DNA of 64,000 nucleotides from Umbilicaria muhlenbergii. Lineage: Eukaryota > Ascomycota > Lecanoromycetes > Umbilicariales > Umbilicariaceae. The notes under the pieces are model-generated. The model made no database searches, was not told where the DNA came from, and was given only the letters and a program-made list of their open reading frames with translations. A program made the translations under genes and the position numbers. Shown here piece after piece: positions 33,221-45,926 of this stretch; positions within the stretch are counted from its first letter, which is position 1, and every line of letters starts with the position of its first letter. The stretch lies in NCBI GenBank assembly GCA_000611775.1, contig KK106981.1, forward strand, positions 5,626,035-5,690,034, written 5' to 3'.

Positions 33221-34544
33221 GAGTTTGGTTCGGAGGGCGGCTGAGCAGGGATCTGTGCACCGGAGAGATGAAGGTGCTTCACGGGCGTGCGATTTTCTCG
33301 CGGGTAATGCCTGCGATTCGCGGATGTTGGCATCCATGCTCTTGATGGATGGCTTGCTAGAAAGCGTAAAGAGGCATTTGTACGGCGTCTTCATGTCGAA
33401 AGCGTTTATAGACAGGAGGCGCTACGCATTCAGGTCATGTTCTGGCCGGTGGAAACCCCCAACGTGAAGCAATTTGCACCTATGCTTGACTGTTACATTC
33501 TGGACCTACTTGCTATTACAGCAGTGCGCATATCGTGTTCCGAGTAGGAGGAGAAAAAGCGTGCTCACTTCTCCAACCCCTGGAATTCTTTGAGATACCT
33601 GTCTGTAGGTGGGCATTTGTCACTCCTACGGCTTCTTCGAAAACATCTGTCTCATCTAATCATCTAGCTGGTGGTTCATCCCGATCTGCCCGATTGTGGA
33701 GGTACACCGCAGCGCGAAGTAGACAAGTATCTATCCAACCACCTGAATCCTATCTCTGTGCGACCTCTATTGAGTCGATAGCGTCGATCATAACTTGCAT
33801 AACACCATCTGCATTTCATCCAGGGAACAGGCCGCGCGGAATCTGGTTCCCAACCTGCTCCTTCGCCTTTTTTCAGTACATCCCAAAGGATCTCCAGAGT
33901 AGTGCACTCTCACATTCCTTAGGTACCTTACGCGGGGCCCTCGCCTCCAAGCCTCAGCCCAAACACAGTCTCGCAGCTTCAGGGTCTTTCTCCGAGAGAA
34001 GTGGGTCAGACCCTGCATAAACGCATGCATCCAAATCCAACACACATGATCAAGGTATTCAACCCCTTCGCGGTCGAGCTTTCAAGAAAATCTTACGAGT
34101 CACAAATTAATCTCCATCCAGCCAACCCCTCCCTACCCCGCCCCAATTCGGCACGGCTCACCTGCACCGTCCCGCCGTGCCGTGCCCGCTCCTGTGGGGT
34201 TAGCGTTGTTGCTGCGCCGCCGTTGCTGTCCAGCTCAGCACCCCCGGGCTGGGAGCTGCGTGGTAATCGCACCTATCACCACGCTGGATTGGGGGTTGGG
34301 GATTAACAATCCTGAGCCCTTTTTGGACGCAATCCTACTTGGATTCTATGGCTGGCGCAGGCGCGGTGGCTGGAGTACATGGAGCGGCCGCGCTCCTTTC
34401 GGGGCATGGGGGATTGGGAGGTGCAGCTTCTTGTGCCTTGTGAAAACGGAGGGGTTTGGATTATGATTGCTTTGTAAATGTTGCGTTCGTAAGGTCGCTG
34501 GCATCAATGCGGCGATCGGCTGCTTGGTACGTACCTGATTGAGC
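33221..34544. other. 1.3-kb intergenic region, no gene recognised
   Basis: Short frames only. GC-rich between 34130 and 34270. Likely promoter of the transporter gene. Confidence 0.4.
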
Positions 34545-36591
34545 ATGGGCGAGCTTCGAGGGCCGGTGCTGCTGGGTGCGGTCACGGTGTTGACGTCGTT
34601 GGGGTTCTTCATGATTGGTTATGATAATGGCTTGATGGGAGGCTTGAGTATGTCATAAAGCCTATTAACTTCTTCTGCGTCTTCGGATTGCTGATATAGC
34701 AATGGATGGTTGTAGTCAATACGCCATCGTTCCTCAAGACTTTTGATACACCCGGTTCCAAAGTCACAGCGACTATAGTAGCTATCTACGATGGTGAGTA
34801 GCAAACCGTTCCCCGCACCGTGCCCCGATCTCTGCTGAAGCCTGTGCTTTAGCTGGAGCATTCCTCGGCGCGGTGGCCACGTCCGTCTTTGCTGAAAAGC
34901 TCGGGCGACGGAAAACCGTGGCGGTGGGAGTGCTGGTCATGATTCTCGGAGCCCTACTGCAAGCGACGGCCTACAGCCGCGCCCACATCATCGTCGCCAG
35001 GATCGTATCCGGAATGGGCATGGGAATCATCAACTCGACCGTGCCGGTCTTCCAATCCGAGTTCTCGCCCAAGGCAAACAGAGGGCTATGTGAGCGCAAC
35101 AGCCCTCCGCTCTCTCTGGGGCTTACGACACTAGCCCTAACTAATCCGGGAAATAGACGTCTGCATGCAACTTTCCACCCTCAACTTCGGCATCTTTCTC
35201 GTCTACTGGATCGACTATGCATTCTCCACCACCACATCCAGCTACGCCTGGCGCGTACCTGTCATCTTGCAATGCGTCTTCCTTCTCGCCATGCTCGTCC
35301 TGATTTCTATCGTCCCCGAAAGCCCTCGCTGGCTAGCCGCACACGACCGCTCTGACGAAGCCCTCACCGTGCTGCGACGGCTCCGTGCACACCAATTGGA
35401 CGACGAGACGATCCGTCGACTGCACACTGACATCCTCCGCGCGGTAGCCGAGGAACAAGCAATAGGTTCCGGGTCATGGAAGACACTACTCAAAGCCGAT
35501 AAGATCCACAGTCGCCGTCGACTATTGATTGCATGCGGCATCCAAGCCTTCCAGCAACTTGGCGGCATCAACGCCTTAATCTGTAAGATACGCCTCCCCC
35601 AACCCACACGACCGGCCCCCATTTTCCTTTCGCAGAATGATCCTAACACCCACACAGATTACTCCAGCACGCTCTTCATCAGCGCCGGCCTCACCACCCA
35701 TCTCTCAGCCCTCATGTCCGGCTTCCTGCAACTCTGGTTCTTCCTCGCCAGCTTCATCCCTTGGTATCTCATCGACCGCGTTGGTCGCAGACCGCTCGTA
35801 CGTTTCCCTTTCCCTTTCCCTTCCCCTCTCCTCACTCCTACCCCTTTCCCTCTCCGTACCCCAATCTCTTTCCCGTCCTGACCCCCACCCCCCACCCCCC
35901 ACCCCAAAACAACCACACCACCACACCACCTCACTAAAAACCCCACCCCCTCTCTCCCCACAGCTCCTCACAACCATAACCCTCATGGCCCTAACAATGG
36001 CCGTCCAAGCCGGCCTCGTCTACCAAGTCGAACACGCCACCCCCGCCACGCACGGCGCCAGCATCGCCGCCTGCACCATGCTCTTCCTCTTCGAAGGCCT
36101 CTTCACCATCGGCTTCCAAGCGACCGTGTGGGTCTACCCCACCGAAATCCTGCCCCTCCGGCTGCGCCAAAAGGGCTCGGCCATTTCCACCGCGGCCAAC
36201 TGGATCTGCAATTTCCTGGTCGTCGAGGTCACGCCCGTGGCGTTGGCGCAGATCGGGTGGAGGACTTATGTCGTGTTTGGGGTCTTGAATGTGAGTGACC
36301 GGTGACAAGGAAAGGAGAGGGGGATAAGGGAAATCAGAGGCGGTTGGTTTGGGCTGACTCGTGGGTGCGTGGCTGTAGGCGACGTGGGTGCCGATTATTT
36401 ACGTCTTTTTTCCCGAAAGTAAGGGTAGGGAGTTGGAGGATTTCGACCGCTTGTTTGCGGGGGAGGCGGCGGTGGCGGCGGCGGATACGGTGGGGGTGGA
36501 AACGGGAAGGGGGACTCATCATGGGGTTCTGGACGGGGATGGCGGGATGGGGAATGGGAATGGGAATGGGAATGCGGGGAAGTTCGCATAG
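34545..36591 (+). CDS. MFS sugar transporter
   Basis: Seven exons: 34545-34647, 34716-34793, 34853-35089, 35157-35582, 35658-35797, 35964-36290 and 36379-36591; 507 aa. Family signatures are all present: FFMIGYDNGLMGGL in helix 1, AEKLGRRKT in loop 2-3, PESPRWLAAHDR at the end of helix 6, QQLGGINALIYYSS in helix 7, DRVGRRPL in loop 8-9 and FFPESKGRELEDFD after helix 12. It belongs to the sugar-porter branch at the plasma membrane; substrate (hexose or disaccharide) cannot be told. The fifth intron is long (166 nt) and C-rich. The C-terminal tail is Gly/Asn low complexity from a hexamer repeat (GGGAAT). Every exon junction preserves frame. Confidence 0.93.
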
Positions 36592-37033
36592 CGCAGGCTC
36601 TGTGCGGCTTTTGTTGGAGTAATGGGGCGGAGAGAGTGGCGACCGAGGACGTGGAGCGGAAGGAATTGCGCCTCAGGGTGTACGTTGGAATAGGCGCAGT
36701 GCAGTCTTGGATAGAGGCTAGTATCAAGTCGGTGGGACGTAATAAGTATATCTCAGTTGTTAATAGTTGATGAGATAGTTTATTGAAGCAGAACTTATAC
36801 CATTGATAACGGCTCCTTTCTCCTCTAACTCTCTGGATCCCACGCCAGCAGTCTCTCGGGAAGGGTAGGTATCAACACTCCCAACCCCTTATCCATAGAG
36901 CTTTCATTCAGCCAATTCACTGTGATATAGTTTCTCCCGTCTCTAATACAACAGGCATCCACGCCTCCTTTTCTACAGCTACACTTTCCACAAACCAGAG
37001 CCCACATCTCTACCCTTGACCCACCCTCTTACC
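36592..37033. other. convergent 3' spacer
   Basis: Between the ends of the transporter and of the receptor-like gene; holds no gene I can support. Confidence 0.4.
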
Positions 37034-38312
37034 TCAATCATCCCAATCCTCATCCAACTGATCAATCAGCCGATTCTCGTCGTCCGCACTCCTCCCCCTA
37101 CCAGCCGGCAACTGGTTATAACCTCTCCGCCGGGGCACGAGGCGCGCACACGCCGACGTCGCGATGATGAAGACGTCCTGCCGCGCCGAGAGTAATGAGC
37201 TTAGATTCGATCTCCCCCCTTTCTCGTAAAGTCGAGAAGCAAAACGCCACGAGGGCAGGGGCCTGCATACCTGGACAAACGACCCAATCCCCGCCCAGAT
37301 CGCATAATTCGGCAACTGCCTCCACCCGCGCTGATGCATCACGTTCCGCTGGTACACGCACCCGCCCACCACATACACCGCGATTGCAATTAAGGCTCTA
37401 TTGCACCATACCGCCAGCATCGTCAGCGCACACATACGGTCACGGGGTACTGGGCAAGTCCTTTCGGCTTTCCAGGGAAGGGCGGACTCACATGACGCCG
37501 AAGACGCCCGCGGGGCCGAGCGTTTGCTGCGCGGAGCTGACGCCGCCGCAGGCGGAGATGGAACGCACTTCGAAGAAATAGGTGCAGGAGTCTGGGCTGG
37601 CGCCGACGAAGGAGATGGAGGCTTTGGGGGCGAGGGGGTCGCGGTCGCAGAGGAGGGAGATGAGGGTGGATTTGCGGGGGGTGGTGGGGGGTGTAGTGGG
37701 TTTTTTGCGGTCGTGGTCGTGGTGGTCGTCATCGTCGTCGTCATCGTCGTCGTGTAGTTTTCGAGGACGGGGGCTGGAAGGGGGAGTGCAGGGTGAGCCG
37801 TCTGTGTAGTTGAGGACGAGCTTGCGGCCGCGGAAGACGGGGGTGGAGGACTGTTGTCTGTAGTTCGGATGTTTGGTTAGCAGTCTGAGCATAGGTTCCA
37901 AAAGCAAGCCGCCAGTGTAGAGCCGCCAAACCCAGAAGCCGGACGGGGCTTACCCAATCGAATACGTCTTCCCATCCTGCGTGTAATACGCACTCACGTT
38001 CCGCCACAGCCCCTCATCCACTCCAGCCACATCCTCCAACTCCTCCACTACAGGCGCGCAGAAATTCAGCGTGAAGTTCGTCCCGTAGTCGTAGCCCTTT
38101 GCGTGCCAGCTCTCGGTCCGGTCGTCCTTGTGCGCCTTCTTGCCCTCTTTGGGCGGCTGGACCGACAACGGGTTTAGGTCGAAGAAGGACCCGCTCGTCG
38201 GCGAATAGATCGTGCAGGGCTTGAGCGTTTTGGGGGATTTGGACTCGGCGGCCCAGGCGGGGAAAGGTGCGAAGAGGAGGGAGAGGCAGGCGGAGAGGTG
38301 GAGAAGACGCAT
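37034..38312 (-). CDS. mannose-6-phosphate-receptor-like (MRH/Atg27-type) sorting protein
   Basis: Four exons on the minus strand: 38312-37954, 37857-37492, 37397-37271 and 37177-37034; 331 aa. A signal peptide (MRLLHLSACLSLLFAPFPAW) is followed by a lumenal Cys-containing domain (CTIYSPTSGSFFDLNPLS, FTLNFCAPV, TYFFEVRSISACG) like the mannose-6-phosphate-receptor homology fold. One membrane helix follows (IALIAIAVYVVGGCVY), then the conserved cytosolic RNVMHQRGWRQLPNY and a tail ending DENRLIDQLDEDWDD, which contains an acidic-cluster dileucine-like sorting signal. Fungal members cycle between Golgi, endosome and vacuole. A run of nine Asp with His (encoded by GTC/ATC triplets on the plus strand) interrupts the lumenal domain. 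Confidence 0.88.
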
Positions 38313-39671
38313 GGCGGCCGTGCGTCGGAAGAGGCTTGTTGCTAGCGTTGGATGGATCGTGGTATCATGCTCAGAGCGGGGGCTGGACGAGGTCGAGGAG
38401 AGTCGAAGAGCGGGTTGGCGTGCAACGGATGCAGTTGGAGCAGTAATAGTAATCCCGCAGGCATGGCATCGGATTCAGGTCCACCCCCTGGCCCGCCCGT
38501 GCCTAGCGGCTTGGCTTGGGATGCCGTCGTTTGCGGAGAATTACCCCGACTTCCCATGCCGTCCTCATGGCAACAACAAGTGGTCAGGACCCACCGCCCT
38601 ACGACGATGGATCGACATGGCATCCTCTCCATATGACCCTCGAGACACATGGGACCAATCTTCCAGAAGAATTCTACCACGACAGACAACAGAGCACAAT
38701 TACGAAAAGTTATTAATAGCCGGAGAAATAAGCAGAGGTAGTAATTAGTTGGGCAGCGCAAGATCGGTGCCCATCACATGTGCATAGAGGAGCTTTGGTT
38801 GCAGTATTGACTTGTTTTATTATGGTATACTATATGAAGCCCAGCTCCATTCCAGCATCCTGTTACCCCCCCCCAATCAATGAGGAAGCTTCCCCGGACC
38901 CGTCCGAGGCATAGGAGGATGAACCTATAAACCCCCACGAGCAGCCCATCTTCGCCTGTTCCGAGATCCGATAGATTGCAAAGAAAGACCACAGATCCTC
39001 CCCCGAGTCCCGCCACAGGCGGCGACTCAGCCTGCCATCCACCGAAATCCCATCCTAGTCTCCGTCGGGCTGCAGCGCCAAGGGATTGCATTATACTAAC
39101 ATGCCGGATGCCGTATGCCTGTATGACTCGTCGCCGTCTTCCCACCATCCCAAGAGATGCCAGCCAGTACGCAGTACCAGAATGGGTTAGACAAGCAGGT
39201 ATGTCGCGCCCTTCGGAGATGGACTAGCCACGATCCTCGAGTTGCACACTCCCTGAACACGACTAGCGTAAGAAAAGGTTCCAATAGTAAAACAAACATG
39301 TCCCACCCAATAGCCGTGAGGCTGCCACCATTATATATAATGCACAACATGCGAACCACCTATGGATGGACGATGGGGAATGAAAAGGGATGAGAGTGTA
39401 GACCGACCCGGCGGTGTTCAGATGCATTTGTACGACGGCCAAAAAGATCAAAAAACAGCAACGCTCGCTAAAAGAACGCGGGACAAAACAAAAGGAAGAG
39501 GTATCCGGCTCTAATCCATGTCGCTAAATCGAATGAGAACGCCTGCCCATGGTGGTATCGAAGGAATCGCGTCTCGCATATTTTTTTTCTCGTACTTTCG
39601 TCCCATGTCGGATGTAACACAACAGCGATGGAGGTGTTGAATGTGTGAATGCGCAAAGCTCACCGATCCCA
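38313..39671. other. 1.4-kb intergenic region, no gene recognised
   Basis: Short frames without family likeness on either strand; probably promoter of the receptor-like gene and 3' region of the next gene. Confidence 0.4.
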
Positions 39672-40715
39672 CTACATCGTAGTCGCGTACGGGAGAGCAA
39701 AGTCCTGATAGCGGTCCCATGCGAAGCCGCCAAACCCGGCGCTCGTACTGCATTGCTGCATGAGCATGCTAGGTAACGGGAGCGATGGAATGGCTGCTGT
39801 TGTCATCGGAGCGCTATAGTACTGAGGTGCGCTATACGCTGCAGTGGTATAAGGTTGGCTGTAAGAAGGTGTAGGGGAAGGCAGCTGATGGTCGTTGAGG
39901 CCCATGCTTGCCCACATGCCGGGGTTGGAATCACCGGACGACGTCGTGCTCGGGCTGGAGGGCACAATCTTCCAAGAATCGACTGAATTCGGATGAGTAG
40001 GAGGTACCGTCTGCCCCCACCAGTTCTCGACACCTGTCGAGCTCGGAAGGAGAGGAGCCGGGCGTACAACGTCCACGATCCTTGGTGGTGGAGGTAGAAG
40101 GGGTAAGAATAGACCTAGAATTGCAGTTTTCACCTCCTCGCTCCTCCCACACAATAGTTCGCCGGCACCGTCCTCCTCCAAGCCTTCCAAAGCCGATGCA
40201 TTCGTACGGTACACATACTTGTTCGCAGCCTGCACAAAGTCGGCCTGCAACTTCTTGAGCTGGACTTCCTTCTCGGACCAATCCCAAGTGCTTGCAAATG
40301 TGTCTACCGAGTGCACGTCTTTGTGGTACTCGACGAGGGACTCGATCGTCTCAGGCGTCAGTTTGAAGGCCACCTCGTTTTGCGAGACCATGTCAACATG
40401 GACGACGTAAGCCTCGATGTGGATGAGCTGGTAGTTGGAGATGGCCTCGATGAGCGGATTAGAGTCCTTCCGAAGTTCCGAGTCGGGCGCTTTGGGCAAC
40501 GTTATCGAACATAGCGTCCATATGGCCGATGGGGACGATAGAGTCTCGGTAAGACATCTGAAGTGTTGCGGCACACTGTTCAACGGTCTCTTGATTCGAT
40601 TGATTCTCTTCAGCGTGGCCGTTAGCCAAGGGTCTACCTTGGTGTTGAGGACCACATTTGGTGATGAGCGAGGTGCAAAAGCAGCGGCGGAAGCGGGTAG
40701 TAGTACGGTGGGCAT
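39672..40715 (-). CDS. protein of unknown function, Pro/Tyr-rich C-terminus
   Basis: A single exon on the minus strand, 347 aa from ATG 40715; the frame is open further upstream but without a better start. The first 200 residues look folded and mostly helical (WLTATLKRINRIKRPLNSV, LIEAISNYQLIHIEAYVVH, WDWSEKEVQLKKLQADFVQA). The last 130 residues are disordered and rich in Pro, Ser, Tyr and Gln. No Cys/His cluster, membrane helix, signal peptide or catalytic motif is seen. I do not recognise the family. Confidence 0.65.
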   Translation of the reverse strand: MPTVLLPASAAAFAPRSSPNVVLNTKVDPWLTATLKRINRIKRPLNSVPQHFRCLTETLSSPSAIWTLCSITLPKAPDSELRKDSNPLIEAISNYQLIHIEAYVVHVDMVSQNEVAFKLTPETIESLVEYHKDVHSVDTFASTWDWSEKEVQLKKLQADFVQAANKYVYRTNASALEGLEEDGAGELLCGRSEEVKTAILGLFLPLLPPPPRIVDVVRPAPLLPSSTGVENWWGQTVPPTHPNSVDSWKIVPSSPSTTSSGDSNPGMWASMGLNDHQLPSPTPSYSQPYTTAAYSAPQYYSAPMTTAAIPSLPLPSMLMQQCSTSAGFGGFAWDRYQDFALPYATTM

Positions 40716-43655
40716 GACGATGGTTTCGTGAGTGTACGGAATAATTCGATTAGATATGACAGGACATGGAGCGGTTCGGGATGAGGATTTGGAGATCAGA
40801 CGAAAAGAAAAGAAAAGATCAGGCGGTCCCAAAACAAGGGATTTAATGTGCGCGCCTTGATAATAAGAAGATAGTTTAGTGGTGAAGAAGAGGCGGTGGT
40901 AGTGGAGCGGGAAGACGGCGAGTGTATGGCGGGGATAAGGATTGTATAATATATGGACATATGAACACGCAGCCAAGGAAATAATTAGCGCAGGCGAAAA
41001 AGCGCCAAAGGTGGCAGAAGCCTTAGTTAGATGTCGCCGGGCAGGAAGGTGGTCAAAGGATGAGTCGTCGCGCCCTCCTCAATCTCTGCAGCTTTTCTGC
41101 CGGGGGTCTGCTTGGGTGTGCTGGGGGGTGCTGGGGGGTGCTGGGGGGTGGTGCTGGGGGCGACACAAGTGACAAGGGATCTTGGCTGTTACTTTGGCGT
41201 TATTTCATGCAGCAGGCCTCGCACTGCAGCACGATCGGAGCGCTGACTCTTCCTTTCGGTAACATGGCCGCAGGCCCACCGTCGCAGTGGGCGAGCGGGC
41301 CAAGCGGGCAAAGCGGGCAGCCCGCAGCCTGCAGACGTCTTCCACAGTCCCAGAGTCCAGAGTCCAGAGCCCAGAGTCCAGACGAGCCAAAAAGATCAGC
41401 TCCACATTTACGACTTGGTGCATGCAGCTACATAAGGCGATAATGCTGTTACGGATTAGTACCATTTAGCATTTAGCATTTAGCATTTACCATTTCGACA
41501 AACTTTGCCGTCTCACTCTCGCCGTCGTGCGGCAAGACGTCCTGGCCTCGCCTGTGGCCTGTGGCCGGTGGCCTGTGCCTGTGACTCGTGAGCCTTCACG
41601 TCCATCTTACCCGTCCGCTCTGGTGTGGGCGACACCGAGACTACCCAGCGATGCACATGGCTGACTGAAAAGCAAAAGCTCCGTAATGACGGCGATCACT
41701 ATCGTCCTGCAAAGGGTAAGAGAGTAGCCTAGCCTGTCGAACACGCCGGCTCTAGGCGATCAGGTAGGAAACCGGCCCATGATGATCTCAAGGTGCGGCG
41801 GTGCAGGATACCTAGTCGGACACGAAGCGCGGTACGAAAACAAAAGAACCTGATGACCTGCATTTGCAGTCAACACACTCTTGTACGTATACGGAGACCT
41901 TGACGGTCAGCTTGTGTGACTGAGAATGAAACGAATCCGGCCCAGTCGAGACAGCCTCCCACTGTGTTCAGGTCTGGTCCAAATGAAACCCGCAGCAGCG
42001 GCAGCTAAGGCATATTGGCCCGTCAGATAGGATTTGCTGGAAGACGAGTCAGATGGCGCATCTGGCCTCCATGACGGCAGAATTCCCCATTTCCCAAATG
42101 TACGAGCGGCCCTGATACTGCTTTGAGCCAAACCGTCGGAAAGTTGGTCAAGTGCCGCGTGCTCTCCTTCCCCTCGTCCTGGCCATGTGCTTGTGCAACG
42201 TGATTCCACCCCGTCGAAACATGGCCAGTCGATGCCTCTCCAGCGTGGAGGCACCCATGTTAGCTGAAATGGGTCCAAGTGCGTTGGGGGCCCTCCGCGA
42301 TCAGATTCGCTGCTGCCGTTGCGGTTCGAAGGGGAGCTTGACGTGGAATCCCTGCTCCGGCCGCTGATTGGGCTGACGGCTTACGGCAGTGATGTCGTTT
42401 CCTGTCATGTGACACGCGCATCTCTCCTGGCAATGTCGCAGCACGCGCCAATGCCCCGTCCCAATCCACACACCACACATGATGACGATGGCAAGATGTG
42501 CAGTGGCCCGCCGAGACTCGACCAGGTTTGGACTTTGGGGACTCTTAGGGCATTGCTGAGATGTATTTTGGGATTTGCTTCTTGAGGCTGTGTTTCTGCA
42601 TCTTATTCTTACGGTGGCGCCGGATCTCGCCGTCCCTAAGCGACCTGGTCCGTGCCTTAGTCATCCTGCTCCCCTCTCTGGCTGGGCAGGCGGCAGTCTG
42701 GTGGCACGGAATGGAGGCAGGCCGAGGCTAGGAATGGTGCAGCGATGGCGACGGCGACGGCAAGCACGGCGGTATGATCGTGCCTTCATTCTGTATGATG
42801 CTGGAACCCTCCGACCACATCCACTGGGTGACTACATATCCTAAGCCCTGACACGAATATCCAACTCCTCGTGGCGCTCGTGGGCCTGGCCGCCGTGCAG
42901 CAAGTGCGTCGAGCTCCAGCGCAAAGACGTCGATATCGATACGACGATAACCTTGATAAAGCCAACAGCCACACCACACAGTGCAGCGCCTTGCGCGTGC
43001 CTTATGCGTGCCTTGACTAGAACCGAGCCTATCCTCTCCCCCGGCACCACCGAGGCACAAGTCCAAACATAGCTCTGCATAACGCCCCATCCCAATGCAT
43101 GAAATCCGGTGGTGGGTAAGGTCAGGTAGTCGACACAAATGCCGCAAGCGCCGCATCGTCCACACGAATACGGAGGACGTCAGGCAAGGCTTTTCTGGAA
43201 ACGCACGTCGGGCAGCGTGCGATGGAAACCCCCGAGTGGGCAGAGGCAAGAGGCCGATCCTCATGGCGCTCTCTCCGCTTCCGATGCTCAGCTCGACATG
43301 GTTCTGGGAGCGTTTGTCTCGCTTGCTTCACTTGCGCGGCAAAGCGTCCGCGGTGGGGCTTATGCTGCCCCCCTCAGACTGGGACAGCGGTACGGGCCTG
43401 AGAGCCCCTCAAGAAACAGCGTGCAACGACTGTACGTTTCACATTCGGCATCTCCAGAGTCAAACGCTCACAAGCCGTGGTGCGTGCAAAACCTAAGGCT
43501 TCAACCAACGTCCCGCTAGAGGGTGAGTCATATTCCAATACATGTTGCATCTGCAAGCCACTGGCGCTAGAATCACCAGAACGGACCTAGAATGCAGTGA
43601 CACAACATGAAACAATCCTCGTACGGACAAACTCCACATTCTACAGACGACATGG
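40716..43655. other. 2.9-kb intergenic region with simple repeats
   Basis: No gene recognised on either strand, although several frames of 80-180 codons are open because the DNA is GC-rich. Contains the G-run array at 41121-41150, a CAGAGTC-type repeat at about 41345-41378 and an ATTTAGC repeat at 41464-41488. Confidence 0.4.
41121..41150 (+). repeat. 10-bp G-run tandem array
   Basis: Three exact copies of CTGGGGGGTG followed by a partial GTGCTGGGGG unit. Four G-runs of 5-6 bases spaced by four to six bases form a strong quadruplex candidate, about 400 bp upstream of the start of the unknown minus-strand gene. Confidence 0.85.
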
Positions 43656-45261
43656 CTAGTAGACCCCGGGCAGGATCCTCCATCGGACTTTCTTTTGGTA
43701 CTCATCCCAGTCCTTCCCATACTTCCTCATGCACTTCTCCTCATCTCTCATCTCCCTGTGGATCAACAAGATCGCGAAGTAGATGACATAGAAGTACGTG
43801 ATCAGCATCCCCCACCCCCTCGCCTCGCCCTGGACGACCTGCGTCCGGACGGGCGCTCCCCCGATAAAGCTACCGTCAGCCGGCGATTGTCCGTCACGAA
43901 TCGGCGCGGGCGAGCTGTGCTGGATCAGGTAGCCGGCGATGCCGGTAGGCAAGCAGTATGACCACGCCATGATCCAATCCCCAAGGTAGTTGATATGCCT
44001 CGCTGTGCCCCACCATCCCGAGACCAATAATTTGCTGCCTGAAGCAGTCTCCATGTATTCGAGATGTGAGACCTTTGGGTCGTTTGGATTTGTACGGAAG
44101 CGGTTCTTCTCGTTGTTTGCTCCACGGAAAATGAAATACCCAAGTCCCTGAACCGCCAAGACGCCCAGTATTCCCCATAGGCCCAGATGAACAGGGTACA
44201 CCGACAAATACCGCGCTTGGAGAGAGTAGATGAACGGAAGCCAGGCTAGATCTCCGAATGCAAGCATGAATCCGAATCCATCCGTAGTGATGTCCATAGT
44301 TGTCAGGATAGCGGGCTCCATCCATAACGCATCAAGGACGTAGAGCGATTGGAAGACTGTGATCAGGATGATGCTATCGCTGACGTAGCCGTAGAGTTTA
44401 TACTGATGGGCCATGAATGCCAGATCAAGGAGGATCCAGCCAAGCATGCCAGGCCGCAGCTCGCAGAAGGCTTTTATATCAATAGTCCCGAAGAAGGGAA
44501 GCGTGATTCGGGGATTAAGTTCCCTGCCGATGAACCAGTCATAAATGAGATTGCCAGAGTGCCCTCCAGCAGCCAGTTCACGATTGTCTGCATTGCCCCG
44601 CTTCACAGAGAAACTGCGGACATAAACAATGCAGGCGAGTGCGAACGCAATGCCCAGATTGGCCGTGATGAGTTGCGTATAGTTATCCCAGATGAACGTC
44701 CACAAAGGGAAGTCAGGTCCCTGCAAGGCCGTCCCGGCCGCGGCCACTGCCAGAATGACCATTGCGGAGTTGAAGGCTGGAAGATGTCAGCGATGTGGCT
44801 ATGACCTGGCGAAAGGGTAAGGGCCATACCATTGAACTTGTACTTCAGTCTTCCACCAGAGCTGAGCTTAACACCTTCCGTCTCCTCCCCAGGGAGCACC
44901 GCCTGCAAAAGCAGACTCAAACCATAATACGCGAGCACCGCAACAGTGACCTTCAGACTTCCTAGGCCTAGTATACCATCCTTCGGCCACCCCGCCTCCT
45001 GCTTGAGCGTCGCGAGAGTGAGCTTCGAGGGATGAAGTGCTGATGGTATGGGGCATCCAGAGACGTCATTGCAGAGGAAAGCCGTAAGATAGCAGACGAG
45101 CGGCAGACCGAAAGAGGTAGCAAAAGCCCCAATGCTGTTACGACTTCAGTATGGATTCTAGAGTTGAGCATAGGAGCATGGAATTCGACTTACGGGCCAC
45201 CAAACTCGTACCCATGGGATGGTTCTGACGGTAGGACGGACTTGCGCTCGCTTTTCGACAT
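43656..45261 (-). CDS. ERG24: delta(14)-sterol reductase, ergosterol pathway
   Basis: Exons 45261-45194, 45134-44830 and 44776-43656 on the minus strand; 497 aa. The enzyme reduces the C14=C15 bond left after lanosterol 14-demethylation, in the ER, using NADPH. Diagnostic segments are present: YEFGGP near the N-terminus, GRELNPRITLPFFGTIDIK, MTTDGFGFMLAFGDL-like text, LLVSGWWGTARHINYLGDW (the sterol reductase signature), a HINYLGDWIMAWSYCLPTG continuation, and the C-terminus RDEEKCMRKYGKDWDEYQKK followed by VRWRILPGVY. About nine membrane helices can be counted. It is a known target of morpholine-type fungicides. The family also includes ERG4 and the lamin B receptor, but the length and N-terminus fit ERG24 best. 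Confidence 0.94.
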
Positions 45262-45926
45262 CTTGGAAGTGTGACTGATACCTCAGGAGAAAGTAGTGGT
45301 GGCGAGTCTGAGTAAACACAAGCTGTCGACACGGCATGATATCCCACCATTCTACATCAGGACTAGTTCACGATCAAAGAATCATCACTGCCGGGAGCTC
45401 ATCAAAACACAGGATGGTCCCCTGAGCTCTAGCAGGATTTTGCTAATTGATACAGCTAGATTCTCACAGCCAGAGTAAAACAAAAGTGGAAGTCAGAACA
45501 ATCCTATAATCCGAACTCCTTTCAACGCAAGCTCGGGAGCTTATTCAGGCACAAGAATTTCCCCTGAGCATCAACAATACACGAACCTCAAAACCTCACA
45601 ACCACAAATATAACGAAAGCGAAGCAGGACCAACCCCACCATCCCAATTCCCCAAGTCCTCAAACCCTAAACCCACGCCCCCCCCAGCCCCCTCAACGCC
45701 AACACAAACCCGACCACAACCCCCAAACCAAACCCCCTCACCACCGCCCTCCGCTCCCCGTTTCCAGCCCGGCTCAGTCCTTCCTACTCGCAAACATCAG
45801 CACATCCGGACCCCCAGACGCATCAACCACAACCAAACCACGATCCATGACAGTGCCCACAAAACGCTAATAGATTTCAAGAATATATCTCCACAAGATC
45901 GCACGGCCATAGATTTTACCATCTAT
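45262..45926. other. upstream region of ERG24
   Basis: No gene. A strongly C-rich, A-interrupted tract at 45650-45770 lies downstream of the DUF3074 gene end and probably belongs to its 3' spacer. Confidence 0.4.

Noticed and set aside
42728-43264. 178-codon minus-strand frame in the 2.9-kb gap
   Set aside because: GC-rich DNA leaves several frames open; Arg/Gly/Cys-rich translation resembles no protein family and the opposite strand is open too.
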